A DNA stretch of 7,905 nucleotides from Bdellovibrio sp. (GCA_003176075.1 PSRN01000151.1:1-7905), one strand, 5' to 3'. Positions 1 to 6,523 are shown, counted from the first letter of the stretch. Notes: a model not told the origin generated them from the letters alone. A program made the numbers and translations.

Positions 1-2
1 CT

Positions 3-671
3 TACTTGATCCTGGAGGACGCCCACCTGCCTCAGGCGGCGTCCCTCTGCGCGCAAAGTCGGCTGTTGAACAATGGGCAAAGCTGTATCGCCGCCAAGAG
101 ATTTTTGCTTCCACGAGGCTTGCGAAAAGACTTCGCCGAGCTCTTGATGGAGCGGATGACGGCCCCGCGGATCGGCCTGCCGCAGGAGGAGTCGACCCGC
201 CTGGGACCGTTGGCGCACCGGCGAATTCTCGAGAACACCAGACGGCAACTCGAACAGATTCAAAAAGAAGGATCCCGCCGGCTTTGGACCAAGGAGATGG
301 AAGCGCGCGGCGGAGCCTTTTTCCCGCCCCAGATTCTGCTTTGCCAGGGGACCGAACCCTCACTTCGAAGCGAGGAATTTTTTGCGCCGGTCGCCCTGTT
401 GATCGAATATGACGAATTGGAGCAAGCCATCGCCATGGCCAACGCAACGGTGTATGGTTTAGGCGGCGCGGTTTTTTCGCAGGATTTCGAACGGGCCGAC
501 GAGGTGGCGCGGCGGTTGGATTGCGGTTTCGTGGCCATCAATGATTTTGTTCGCAGTGATCCCCGGCTGCCCTTTGGCGGAGTGAAGGACTCCGGTTTTG
601 GGCGGGAGCTGGGTGAGTGGGGAGTCAACGAGTTTATCAATTGGAAAACGGTGGTTCGTGGCGCTGATTGA
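3..671 (+). CDS. Aldehyde dehydrogenase, succinate-semialdehyde dehydrogenase type (C-terminal part)
   Basis: The reading frame is open from the left edge, so the N-terminal half (Rossmann fold and the general-base Glu motif) lies outside the window. The visible part begins YLILEDAHL and contains the catalytic-cysteine motif NNGQSC (Cys codon at 84-86), followed by IAAKRF. Further on come an EEFFAPVA segment (from 372), YGLGGAVFS and the C-terminal signature PFGGVKDSGFGRELGEWG. The GQSCIAAKR and FGGVKxSGFGREL context is typical of NAD(P)-dependent succinate-semialdehyde dehydrogenases, which oxidise succinate semialdehyde to succinate in the cytoplasm. Substrate cannot be fixed from this half alone. 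One oddity is Ala (codon 384-386) where the EExFGPV motif normally has Gly. The stop is 26 nt before the cysK start, so the two are probably co-transcribed. Family call is sure; exact substrate is an inference. Confidence 0.88.
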   Translation, partial: YLILEDAHLPQAASLCAQSRLLNNGQSCIAAKRFLLPRGLRKDFAELLMERMTAPRIGLPQEESTRLGPLAHRRILENTRRQLEQIQKEGSRRLWTKEMEARGGAFFPPQILLCQGTEPSLRSEEFFAPVALLIEYDELEQAIAMANATVYGLGGAVFSQDFERADEVARRLDCGFVAINDFVRSDPRLPFGGVKDSGFGRELGEWGVNEFINWKTVVRGAD

Positions 672-697
672 AAAGAAAGATGCAAAGGGAGAAAACG

Positions 698-1696
698 ATG
701 AAAATCTTCGAAGACATTACAAAATCGGTGGGTCGCACACCTCTTGTGCGGCTTAAGAATATCGGCAAGGGTCTGCCAGGCGAAGTGGTCCTCAAGCTGG
801 AATTTTTTAATCCGTTGAGTTCAGTCAAGGATCGCATCGGCGTGGCGATGGTTGAAGAGGCCGAAAGATCAGGCCAACTCAAGAGCGGGATGACGGTGAT
901 TGAACCGACCAGCGGCAACACCGGCATCGCGCTGGCCTTTGTTTGCGCGGCGAAAGGTTACCCTCTGACTTTGGTGATGCCGGAGACCATGTCGATGGAG
1001 CGTCGGACGATGCTGCTTCTTTTGGGCGCTGAGGTGATTCTGACCCCGGGGGCCCTGGGGATGCGCGGAGCCGTGGCCAAAGCGATGGAGCTCGCCGAAA
1101 AAACTGCGAAGTCTTTTATGCCCCGGCAATTTGAAAATCAAGCCAACCCCGCGATCCATCGCCAGACCACGGCGGAGGAAATTTGGCAGGACACCGAAGG
1201 ACACGTCGACGTTGTTGTTTCGGGCGTGGGAACCGGCGGCAGCATCACCGGCATCGGTGAGATTCTCAAAAAGCGAAAATCCTCACTTAAAATGATCGCC
1301 GTGGAACCGGTGGAGAGCGCCGTTCTTTCCGGAGAACCCGCAGGAAAACACAAGATTCAAGGCATTGGCGCTGGCTTTATCCCGCCGGTCCTCAATCGCC
1401 AAGTCATTGACGGAATTGAAAAGGTCGCAAGCGAAGAGGCGATCAAAATGGCCAGGGACCTCAATCGCAAGGAAGGCCTGCCGGTCGGGATTAGCTCCGG
1501 TGCGGCCGTGGTGGCGGCCCTGCGTGTTGCGGCCCGGCCGGAGTCCAGACACAAGCTGATCGTGTGCATCGTACCGAGCTCTTCCGAGCGTTACCTCTCC
1601 ACCGCTTTGGCCGAGCAAGAGCGCGAAGCGGCCCAGAAGCTGACCGTGCAGGAGGTCGACCAAGCTTATCTGGGCAAAGTTCCAGTCGGCGTTTAG
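698..1696 (+). CDS. cysK: Cysteine synthase (O-acetylserine sulfhydrylase), PLP-dependent
   Basis: A 332-aa fold-type II PLP enzyme that converts O-acetylserine and sulfide to cysteine and acetate in the cytoplasm. The N-terminus MKIFEDITKSVGRTPLVRL is typical. The PLP Schiff-base lysine is K44 in NPLSSVKDRIG. The substrate loop TSGNTG is at 71-76, the phosphate-binding loop GVGTGGS at 176-182, and the GISSGA serine motif at 264-269. I chose ATG 698 because a GGGAG lies about 6 nt upstream and it gives the standard N-terminus; the frame is also open further up, to TTG 668 and ATG 680, but these have no clear ribosome site. One deviation: the usual P(D/S)xGERYLST near the C-terminus reads VPSSSERYLST, with Ser for Gly. 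Length and motifs are otherwise normal. Cystathionine beta-synthase-like activity is possible but less likely. The gene lies 26 nt after the aldehyde dehydrogenase. No intrinsic terminator is visible downstream. Confidence 0.93.
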   Translation: MKIFEDITKSVGRTPLVRLKNIGKGLPGEVVLKLEFFNPLSSVKDRIGVAMVEEAERSGQLKSGMTVIEPTSGNTGIALAFVCAAKGYPLTLVMPETMSMERRTMLLLLGAEVILTPGALGMRGAVAKAMELAEKTAKSFMPRQFENQANPAIHRQTTAEEIWQDTEGHVDVVVSGVGTGGSITGIGEILKKRKSSLKMIAVEPVESAVLSGEPAGKHKIQGIGAGFIPPVLNRQVIDGIEKVASEEAIKMARDLNRKEGLPVGISSGAAVVAALRVAARPESRHKLIVCIVPSSSERYLSTALAEQEREAAQKLTVQEVDQAYLGKVPVGV

Positions 1697-1909
1697 GGCG
1701 CCTCTGAGCTGGTCCGAATGTTTGAAATCAATAATCATAATCCCAAAGGTGGGCGGCGGGAGCGTTTCAACAAAATCTTTTGGACCTTTGATAATCGGAG
1801 GGCGTTCTTTCGTGTTTCCTCCGTCAAGTTCATTCGAGAATCTTTGAGTCGATGGTTAGGCCATGGGTGTTTGTCGGATAACCTTCGCGGGGGAGTCATC
1901 GGCATTTGA

Positions 1910-1930
1910 AATAGCGATTTTTCAGCTATT
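1910..1930. repeat. Inverted repeat upstream of the deacetylase-like gene
   Basis: AATAGC (1910-1915) and GCTATT (1925-1930) are perfect inverted copies separated by 9 nt. The right arm overlaps the first two bases of the TTGACC box at 1929-1934. This position would suit a dimeric regulator's operator, but a 6-bp inverted repeat can arise by chance. No T-run follows, so it is not an intrinsic terminator. Confidence 0.35.
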
Positions 1931-1958
1931 GACCTGCCCCCCCCCTCAGCGGAACAAT
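1929..1958 (+). promoter_or_regulatory. Possible sigma-70-type promoter with a C9 tract in its spacer
   Basis: TTGACC (1929-1934, 5/6 to the -35 consensus) and AACAAT (1953-1958, 4/6 to the -10 consensus) are 18 bp apart. The spacer contains an uninterrupted run of nine C (1937-1945). If used, transcription would begin about at 1965, the A of the proposed ATG, giving a leaderless or nearly leaderless mRNA. That agrees with the absence of a Shine-Dalgarno sequence before that ATG. The -10 match is modest, so this is a hypothesis from spacing and position only. Confidence 0.35.
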
Positions 1959-1964
1959 TTTTCA

Positions 1965-2576
1965 ATGAGACAATTCAACAAGGCGGCGGGGAGTGTTCTC
2001 CTATCGTTAACTTTGCAGGTTAACGCCAAGGCCAACACCAATGCCAATCCCGCCGACGCTGCCAACGCCAACGCCACTGTGAAGGTGGCGCCCACCATCG
2101 ATGACCGCATCAGAAATTTCTTATGGCAACACGGCTACAGAGTCGCGGAAGTCACCATTGATTTTGGGGACTACATCTGGAACGAGCCCTATGTTCGCTG
2201 CCTCGACCACGGCAAATTCGCTGACGCCAAGAGCCTGGAAGATAGCTACATCGAGACTTCCCTGGAAGGGCTGCGGCGATCACGGTCTTTGTCGCAAATT
2301 TTGTTTCACCGCGAGATCAACCACTTGTTGCTTGTTCATATAGGGGCGATGAATGCTCATGCGATGGACCGCCTTTTGACAGAATACGAAAGAGCAGGAG
2401 TCGAATTTATTTCCTTTGATGAAGCGGTTCGCGATACCGCTTACGAGATCGACCCGGAATGGCTGAATCGAGAGGGGATGAACTTCCTTGACCAATTGAT
2501 GGAAGCGCGCGCTCTAAAATATCCCGCGGGTGGCCCAGGAATTCCCCAAGCAGTGATCGAAAACGCCTGCGGGTAG
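1965..2576 (+). CDS. Exported protein with only the C-terminal half of a polysaccharide deacetylase domain
   Basis: A 203-aa protein. Residues 1-21 look like a weak signal peptide (one Lys, then a hydrophobic stretch around AAGSVLLSLTLQV, cleavage near VNA). Residues 21-40 are an Ala/Asn-rich linker. From about residue 44 it resembles the second half of NodB/CE4-type polysaccharide deacetylases: an RNFLWQHGYR helix, then VTIDFGDYIWNEPY (63-76, equivalent to family motif 4) and LLLVHIGAMN (121-130, motif 5 with His125). FISFDEA follows, then a C-terminal extension. The first half of the family fold, with the catalytic Asp pair, the HxxxH zinc ligands and the RxP motif, is absent, and I see no remnant of it upstream in any frame. 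It may be a decayed gene, a fusion of a signal peptide to a half-domain, or a non-catalytic binding protein. An in-frame ATG at 1863 exists, but the 1965 start gives the signal peptide. Recognition is from memory of the family and was not searched. Confidence 0.6.
   Translation: MRQFNKAAGSVLLSLTLQVNAKANTNANPADAANANATVKVAPTIDDRIRNFLWQHGYRVAEVTIDFGDYIWNEPYVRCLDHGKFADAKSLEDSYIETSLEGLRRSRSLSQILFHREINHLLLVHIGAMNAHAMDRLLTEYERAGVEFISFDEAVRDTAYEIDPEWLNREGMNFLDQLMEARALKYPAGGPGIPQAVIENACG
2022..2078 (+). repeat. GCCAAC/GCCAAT-type imperfect hexamer repeat (Ala-Asn linker)
   Basis: Within the deacetylase-like gene, degenerate copies of GCCAA(C/T) and related GCCNAC units recur over about 57 bp, encoding the alternating Ala/Asn-rich segment at residues 20-39. 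It separates the signal peptide from the half-domain, so it probably acts as a flexible periplasmic linker. Multiples of 6 bp could expand or contract without changing the frame. Confidence 0.6.
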
Positions 2577-2637
2577 GCGGTGATCAAGTTTGCTTGCCAT
2601 GTGAGACCTTTCCATGTATGCGCCATCCCATGCCCGT

Positions 2638-2652
2638 GGCGGCTCCGCCGCC
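2638..2652. repeat. Short GC-rich hairpin before the second exported-protein gene
   Basis: GGCGGC (2638-2643) and GCCGCC (2647-2652) form a perfect 6-bp stem with a 3-nt loop, in the 96-bp gap between the two accessory genes. It is not followed by a T-run, so it is not a classical terminator. It sits 6 nt upstream of the GGAGG ribosome site (2659-2663) of the next gene and could stabilise the mRNA end or affect initiation. Confidence 0.4.
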
Positions 2653-2672
2653 TACGCTGGAGGAATTGAAAT

Positions 2673-3398
2673 ATGGCGCGTTTGAGATTTTTTCCTTCGA
2701 TCATGTTTGCATCCGCTGTCGCGACCTTTGTTGTCACAAATGTTCTGGTCGAGCCAGCGGCGGAAGCCATTAATCTTAGGGATTTAAGGGAGTGGAGTGT
2801 TAGGAAATGGCTTAGGAAAAGAACATCTCCCCCGGTGGTGAGTTGCTCCCGAGTGTCGCCGCCTCAGGAGCCTCAGGAGAAGGTTCCGACCTTGATCGAA
2901 CTGGGTGAAGCTGGGGTTGACGTGGCCGCAGTGATGGCAGCAACGGCCAGTAGTGCTTTGGTAAGGTTGACTTCCGATGAGGGCGTCTTTGCATACCTTA
3001 TAAATGATCTGAAAACTCGTCAAAAGGCTGTCGTTTTGAATATTGAAGTTAAGAAGAATCAATTCAGCCTGGATTTAGAGTATCACATCAAAAAATCGAT
3101 GTACGAAGAGCTCTACAGGCAGACGGAGAATAAGGAGCCATTTCCTTATGCCGGTTATGATATCTCCGTTAAGGAGTATATTTTGAAATATCTGAAATCT
3201 GGAAAGAGGATTGTTATTGCCATTCGCTTTGCGCCGGATGTCGATCCGGGCGAGTCCGCCGCAATTTTTTGCCCTTGGTTGGCTCAATTGATGGGCCCCC
3301 CTTTTTTCGTGAACATCGTCGGGTTAACTGAAAATCCGCAAGCGTTCGATGCCTGGGATGATAGAGCGTCAATTCCCAAAATAAATCCAGCCCCCTAG
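2673..3398 (+). CDS. Hypothetical exported protein, family not recognised
   Basis: A 241-aa protein. The ATG is supported by GGAGG at 2659-2663 with a 9-nt spacer. Residues 1-32 look like a signal peptide: Arg at 3 and 5, a hydrophobic core FFPSIMFASAVATFVVTNVL, then cleavage near PAAEA/INL. This predicts a periplasmic, outer-membrane-attached or secreted protein. A basic stretch (RKWLRKR, 44-50) and a Pro-rich segment (about 53-71) follow, then a probably folded alpha/beta region. Late features are SGKRIVIAIRFAPDVDPG and FFVNIVGLTENPQAFDAWDD. Two cysteines are visible, one in VVSCSRV (C58) and one in IFCPW. I recognise no catalytic motif. The second half is A+T-rich: 3001-3240 counts 92 G+C in 240 bases, unlike the flanking housekeeping genes, which suits an acquired or fast-evolving gene. 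It lies 96 bp after the deacetylase-like gene and 14 nt before tilS. Confidence 0.65.
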   Translation: MARLRFFPSIMFASAVATFVVTNVLVEPAAEAINLRDLREWSVRKWLRKRTSPPVVSCSRVSPPQEPQEKVPTLIELGEAGVDVAAVMAATASSALVRLTSDEGVFAYLINDLKTRQKAVVLNIEVKKNQFSLDLEYHIKKSMYEELYRQTENKEPFPYAGYDISVKEYILKYLKSGKRIVIAIRFAPDVDPGESAAIFCPWLAQLMGPPFFVNIVGLTENPQAFDAWDDRASIPKINPAP

Positions 3399-3412
3399 GC
3401 TAATACAAAATC

Positions 3413-4336
3413 ATGCCTTGGACTCCCCTCTCTCATAGCATTTACCGTTGGTGGAAACAGGAAGGATTGGCGGCCGCGCGCCTCGGCCTTGCGGTGAGCG
3501 GTGGGGCTGATTCAATGGCCCTGGCCTCGGTCTTCGCGGAACTGCGCCAGGCGCTTCGACTGGAAGTTCACATCCTTCATGTCCATCACGGTCCAGGACT
3601 TCTGAGGAGTTTTCGGGACGAATCCTTGAGTAGGGTGCGGGAGTACAGTGAGAAAGAGGGATTGTGCTTTCATGCGATTTCATCAAGCGAGGAGCTGCAC
3701 GGGGAAAAGGCGCTGCGGGATTTGCGCCGACAAGCAATGCTCGCCTGGCAAGGAGAACTCCGGCTGGACTGGCTGGCCACGGCCCACCATGCTGAGGATC
3801 TTCTTGAAACGCAAATTCTGCGTTTGATTCGCGGCACCGGCCAGCAGGGCCTCGCCGCCATGTCGATGCAAAAAAAGCCTTGGCTTCGGCCTTTCCTCAA
3901 GCACTCGCGCCACTCACTGCGCCTTCACTTGGCCCATCGCCAAGTGCGGTGGCTGGAGGATCCTTCCAATGAGAACCCGCAATATCTCCGCAATTGGCTC
4001 CGGCACCATTGGTTGCCCACCCTTGAGGAGCGTGTGCCCGGCGCGGTCTTTCGACTCGGCCAATCCCTTGAAACCCTTGCCGCAAGAAGTTTTTCGCTGC
4101 CCTTCTCAAAAGGAAATACGATCCCCATGTCGCATTATTTACGATTGAGTGTGGCTGATCGCCGGCGGCTTCTGGCGCACTTTCTCCATCGGCTGAAGGG
4201 TCGTGATTATCGCTTTTCTCATATTGAGGAAATTCGCAAACGCCTCGACAATCCGCAGGTTGAGCACATATTCAAAGTTGCAGGTGTGCTCTGGCAAGTT
4301 AACGCAGAGCAAATTCTGGTCCAAAAGATGGATTAA
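3413..4336 (+). CDS. tilS: tRNA(Ile)-lysidine synthetase, short form
   Basis: A 307-aa N-type ATP pyrophosphatase. The family uses ATP to attach lysine to C34 of the CAU-anticodon tRNA-Ile, changing codon reading from AUG to AUA; it is essential and cytoplasmic. The PP-loop SGGADSM is at 29-35. HVHHG (56-60) stands where HVDHG is usual. HHAEDLLET (125-133) and LIRGTG follow, then the LEDPSNENPQYLRNWLR segment characteristic of TilS. At 307 aa it is shorter than E. coli-type enzymes (over 400 aa) and similar to the Aquifex-type short form, so it probably lacks the last C-terminal domain. No Shine-Dalgarno sequence precedes ATG 3413, which is 14 nt after the previous stop, so initiation may depend on upstream translation. 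An 8-bp perfect stem (3926-3933 with 3939-3946) lies inside the coding region. Confidence 0.92.
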   Translation: MPWTPLSHSIYRWWKQEGLAAARLGLAVSGGADSMALASVFAELRQALRLEVHILHVHHGPGLLRSFRDESLSRVREYSEKEGLCFHAISSSEELHGEKALRDLRRQAMLAWQGELRLDWLATAHHAEDLLETQILRLIRGTGQQGLAAMSMQKKPWLRPFLKHSRHSLRLHLAHRQVRWLEDPSNENPQYLRNWLRHHWLPTLEERVPGAVFRLGQSLETLAARSFSLPFSKGNTIPMSHYLRLSVADRRRLLAHFLHRLKGRDYRFSHIEEIRKRLDNPQVEHIFKVAGVLWQVNAEQILVQKMD

Positions 4337-4396
4337 ATGGGGGCGCAAAAGGCTCGACTGAGGTATTGTGAAAAATTAGTGAATTGTCGACCTTAA

Positions 4397-4444
4397 ATCT
4401 CGACCTCGTCGAGTGAACTGACATCTCGACCCCATCGAGTGAAC
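4397..4444. repeat. Tandem pair of 22-bp hairpin-forming repeats upstream of ftsH
   Basis: Copy 1 (4397-4418) and copy 2 (4423-4444) match at 20 of 22 positions and repeat with a 26-bp period. Each is internally palindromic. In copy 1, CTCGAC (4399-4404) pairs with GTCGAG (4408-4413) around a 3-nt loop. In copy 2, CTCGA (4425-4429) pairs with TCGAG (4435-4439) around a 5-nt loop. Both end in TCGAGTGAAC. Related half-sites lie upstream: CTCGAC at 4353-4358 and GTCGACC at 4386-4392. The layout looks like a repeated operator, but a small dispersed palindromic repeat family is also possible. Confidence 0.6.
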
Positions 4445-4454
4445 AGAGTAAAAT
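4426..4454 (+). promoter_or_regulatory. Possible ftsH promoter overlapping the second repeat
   Basis: TAAAAT (4449-4454, 5/6 to the -10 consensus) lies 17 bp after TCGACC (4426-4431, 4/6 to the -35 consensus). The -35 box falls inside the left arm of the second hairpin repeat, so a protein bound to the repeats would contact or occlude the promoter. It would give a leader of roughly 85-90 nt before the ftsH start. The match is moderate and based on sequence alone. Confidence 0.4.
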
Positions 4455-4547
4455 GAATAGGGTCAAATGATAGAGTTCGCGGGAACGGACGCTCTTGGGA
4501 TAAGACCCGCGGAGTAAGAATGGCATGGCTCGCTGATTGGAGGCTCA

Positions 4548-6515
4548 TTGAAATACACGCAAAAAACCTTGGCACTTTGGTTTCTGTTGGTGATTTTGGC
4601 CGTATTTCTTTTCCAGGCGATTGAAAACCGGCACGAGAAAATGATCTCGGATTTCAACTTCGAAAAGTTCTCCCACGCGGTTGAGAAAGGCGAGGTCGCT
4701 TCAGTGACCTTGCGCCAGGACACCGGCGAAATCCGCGGCGAAGTGAAGCCTGAATTTGAGAAACAGTACGACGGACGCCAGTTCAGTATCATTGGGAACA
4801 CCGGCGACAAGGGTTACGAGTTCCTGGTTAAGAACGGCATCACTCCCAACTACGAGCGCGGCGACAGTTCCAATTTTATCCAATCCATGGTCGTCAATTG
4901 GCTGCCTGTCCTCTTGATCGTCGGCATGTTTTTGTTCCTGATGCGGCAAATTCAAGTGGGCGGCGGCAAGGCCATGAGTTTTGGCAAGAGCCGGGCGCGT
5001 TTGCTGACGGAAAACAAGAACCGGGTCATGTTCCGCGATGTCGCCGGGGTGGATGAAGCCAAAGAAGAACTTTCAGAAATCGTGAGCTTTTTAAAGGACC
5101 CGAAAAAATACACCAGGCTCGGCGGCCGCATCCCCAAAGGAGTCCTCCTGGTGGGTTCCCCGGGGACGGGAAAAACTTTGTTGGCGCGCGCCGTGGCGGG
5201 TGAAGCGGGAGTGCCGTTTTTTTCCATTTCTGGTTCCGACTTTGTCGAAATGTTCGTCGGTGTCGGGGCAAGTCGCGTTCGTGATTTGTTCGAGCAGGGC
5301 AAAAAGCATGCGCCGTGTTTGATCTTTATCGATGAAATCGACGCCGTCGGCCGCCACCGCGGGGCTGGCATGGGCGGCGGTCATGATGAGCGGGAACAAA
5401 CCCTCAACCAGCTGCTGGTCGAGATGGACGGCTTTGAATCCAACGACGGCGTGATCTTGATCGCGGCGACCAACCGCCCTGATGTTTTGGATCCGGCCCT
5501 TCTCCGTCCCGGCCGCTTTGACCGCCGGGTGGTGGTCAATAAGCCTGATCTGACGGGAAGACAGCACATTCTTGAAGTTCACACGCGAAAGACTCCCCTG
5601 TCGCCCAATGTGGATCTGGGACAGATTGCCCGGGGGACTCCGGGATTTTCCGGGGCTGATCTCGAGAATCTGGTGAACGAAGCGGCGTTGATCGCGGCTC
5701 GTGAGGAAAAGAAAGTCCTTGAAATGGAAGACTTTGAAAAGGCCAAGGACAAAGTGCTGATGGGGTCGGAGAGAAAGTCCATGGTCATCAGCGAGGAAGA
5801 CCGTCGCATCACCGCCTATCATGAGGCCGGTCACACACTGGTGGGTAAGAAACTTGAGGGACTGGACCCCATCCACAAAGTCACGATTATTCCCAGAGGC
5901 ATGGCCTTGGGGTTGACGCAAACCCTGCCGGAAAAAGACAGCTTGAATCTCTCCAAGAAAAAGGCCCGCAATATGATCGCCTTTCTTTTTGGCGGTCGGG
6001 CGGCAGAGGAGTTGGTCTTTCAGGACATCACGACGGGAGCGGGCAATGACATTGAGCGGGCCACGGATATCGCCCGTAAAATGGTTTGCGAGTGGGGGAT
6101 GAGTGAAAAACTGGGCCCCTTGTCCTATGAAAAAACCGAGGGACCGGTGTTTTTGGGCATGCAGTATGCAAACAAAACGCGAGAGTATTCGGACGCCAAG
6201 GCGCAAGAGATCGATCAAGAGGTCTTTGGGCTCATTGACCATGGCTACAAATCCGCCGTGAAGATTCTGACCGATCACCGGGATGCCCTGGATCGCCTGG
6301 CGCAAGCGCTGCTGGAATTTGAAACGATTGACGGCAGCGAAGTGGAAATGCTGGTGAAAGGAACCGCGGTTTCTGAAATCCATAAGATCCGTTCGAACCG
6401 CGGCGCCGGAGGAGGCGTGACGCCCGCCGCTTCCAATGGACCCCAACTGCCGGCGGTGGCGGGGGGCCGAGAAGGCGCCACGGGAGTGGGGGAACCTGGA
6501 CCCGCGACGACTTGA
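4548..6515 (+). CDS. ftsH: ATP-dependent zinc metalloprotease FtsH
   Basis: A 655-aa membrane-anchored AAA+ protease that forms hexamers in the inner membrane and degrades damaged membrane proteins and regulatory proteins. Segments in order: TM1 at about 8-23, an extracytoplasmic domain, TM2 at about 113-131, and the AAA module. The AAA module has Walker A GSPGTGKT (203-210), the pore motif FVG (236-238), Walker B LIFIDEID (258-265) and the second region of homology ending RPGRFDRR (320-327). The zinc protease motif HEAGH is at 425-429, and the probable third ligand is Asp501 in NDIERAT. The tail from about 618 is Gly/Ala/Pro-rich and probably disordered. I chose TTG 4548, preceded by GGAGG (4539-4543) with a short 4-nt spacer, because it gives the family N-terminus MKYTQKTLALW; no ATG fits. 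The gene follows tilS after a 211-bp regulatory gap and precedes cdaA by 18 nt. Confidence 0.96.
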   Translation: MKYTQKTLALWFLLVILAVFLFQAIENRHEKMISDFNFEKFSHAVEKGEVASVTLRQDTGEIRGEVKPEFEKQYDGRQFSIIGNTGDKGYEFLVKNGITPNYERGDSSNFIQSMVVNWLPVLLIVGMFLFLMRQIQVGGGKAMSFGKSRARLLTENKNRVMFRDVAGVDEAKEELSEIVSFLKDPKKYTRLGGRIPKGVLLVGSPGTGKTLLARAVAGEAGVPFFSISGSDFVEMFVGVGASRVRDLFEQGKKHAPCLIFIDEIDAVGRHRGAGMGGGHDEREQTLNQLLVEMDGFESNDGVILIAATNRPDVLDPALLRPGRFDRRVVVNKPDLTGRQHILEVHTRKTPLSPNVDLGQIARGTPGFSGADLENLVNEAALIAAREEKKVLEMEDFEKAKDKVLMGSERKSMVISEEDRRITAYHEAGHTLVGKKLEGLDPIHKVTIIPRGMALGLTQTLPEKDSLNLSKKKARNMIAFLFGGRAAEELVFQDITTGAGNDIERATDIARKMVCEWGMSEKLGPLSYEKTEGPVFLGMQYANKTREYSDAKAQEIDQEVFGLIDHGYKSAVKILTDHRDALDRLAQALLEFETIDGSEVEMLVKGTAVSEIHKIRSNRGAGGGVTPAASNGPQLPAVAGGREGATGVGEPGPATT

Positions 6516-6523
6516 GCGGGTCC
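6498..6523 (+). promoter_or_regulatory. Perfect 8-bp stem-loop spanning the ftsH stop codon
   Basis: GGACCCGC (6498-6505) pairs fully with GCGGGTCC (6516-6523) around a 10-nt loop that contains the ftsH TGA (6513-6515). No T-run follows, so termination is unlikely. The stem ends 10 nt before the cdaA ATG and covers part of the region where its ribosome site should be; no clear Shine-Dalgarno sequence is visible there. Ribosomes finishing ftsH would melt it, which fits translational coupling. The structure is seen; the role is inferred. Confidence 0.5.

Noticed and set aside
668..697. TTG 668 or ATG 680 as the cysK start
   Set aside because: ATG 698 has a GGGAG site at proper distance and yields the standard family N-terminus; the upstream residues are Lys/Arg-rich and not conserved in the family.
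1718..1909. A 63-codon plus-strand ORF between cysK and the deacetylase-like gene
   Set aside because: It has no ribosome site and no recognisable motif, its composition is that of random sequence, and it overlaps the regulatory patch.
2638..2652. GC-rich hairpin as an intrinsic terminator of the deacetylase-like gene
   Set aside because: There is no T-run after the stem, and a strong ribosome site for the next gene follows within a few bases.
3926..3946. Perfect 8-bp inverted repeat (CACTTGGC/GCCAAGTG, 5-nt loop) inside tilS
   Set aside because: It is within coding sequence, is not followed by a T-run and is not near a gene end; a chance hairpin is the simplest explanation.
4397..4444. The two repeats as a minimal CRISPR array
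   Set aside because: There are only two copies with a 4-bp gap, there is no room for spacers, and no cas gene is present.
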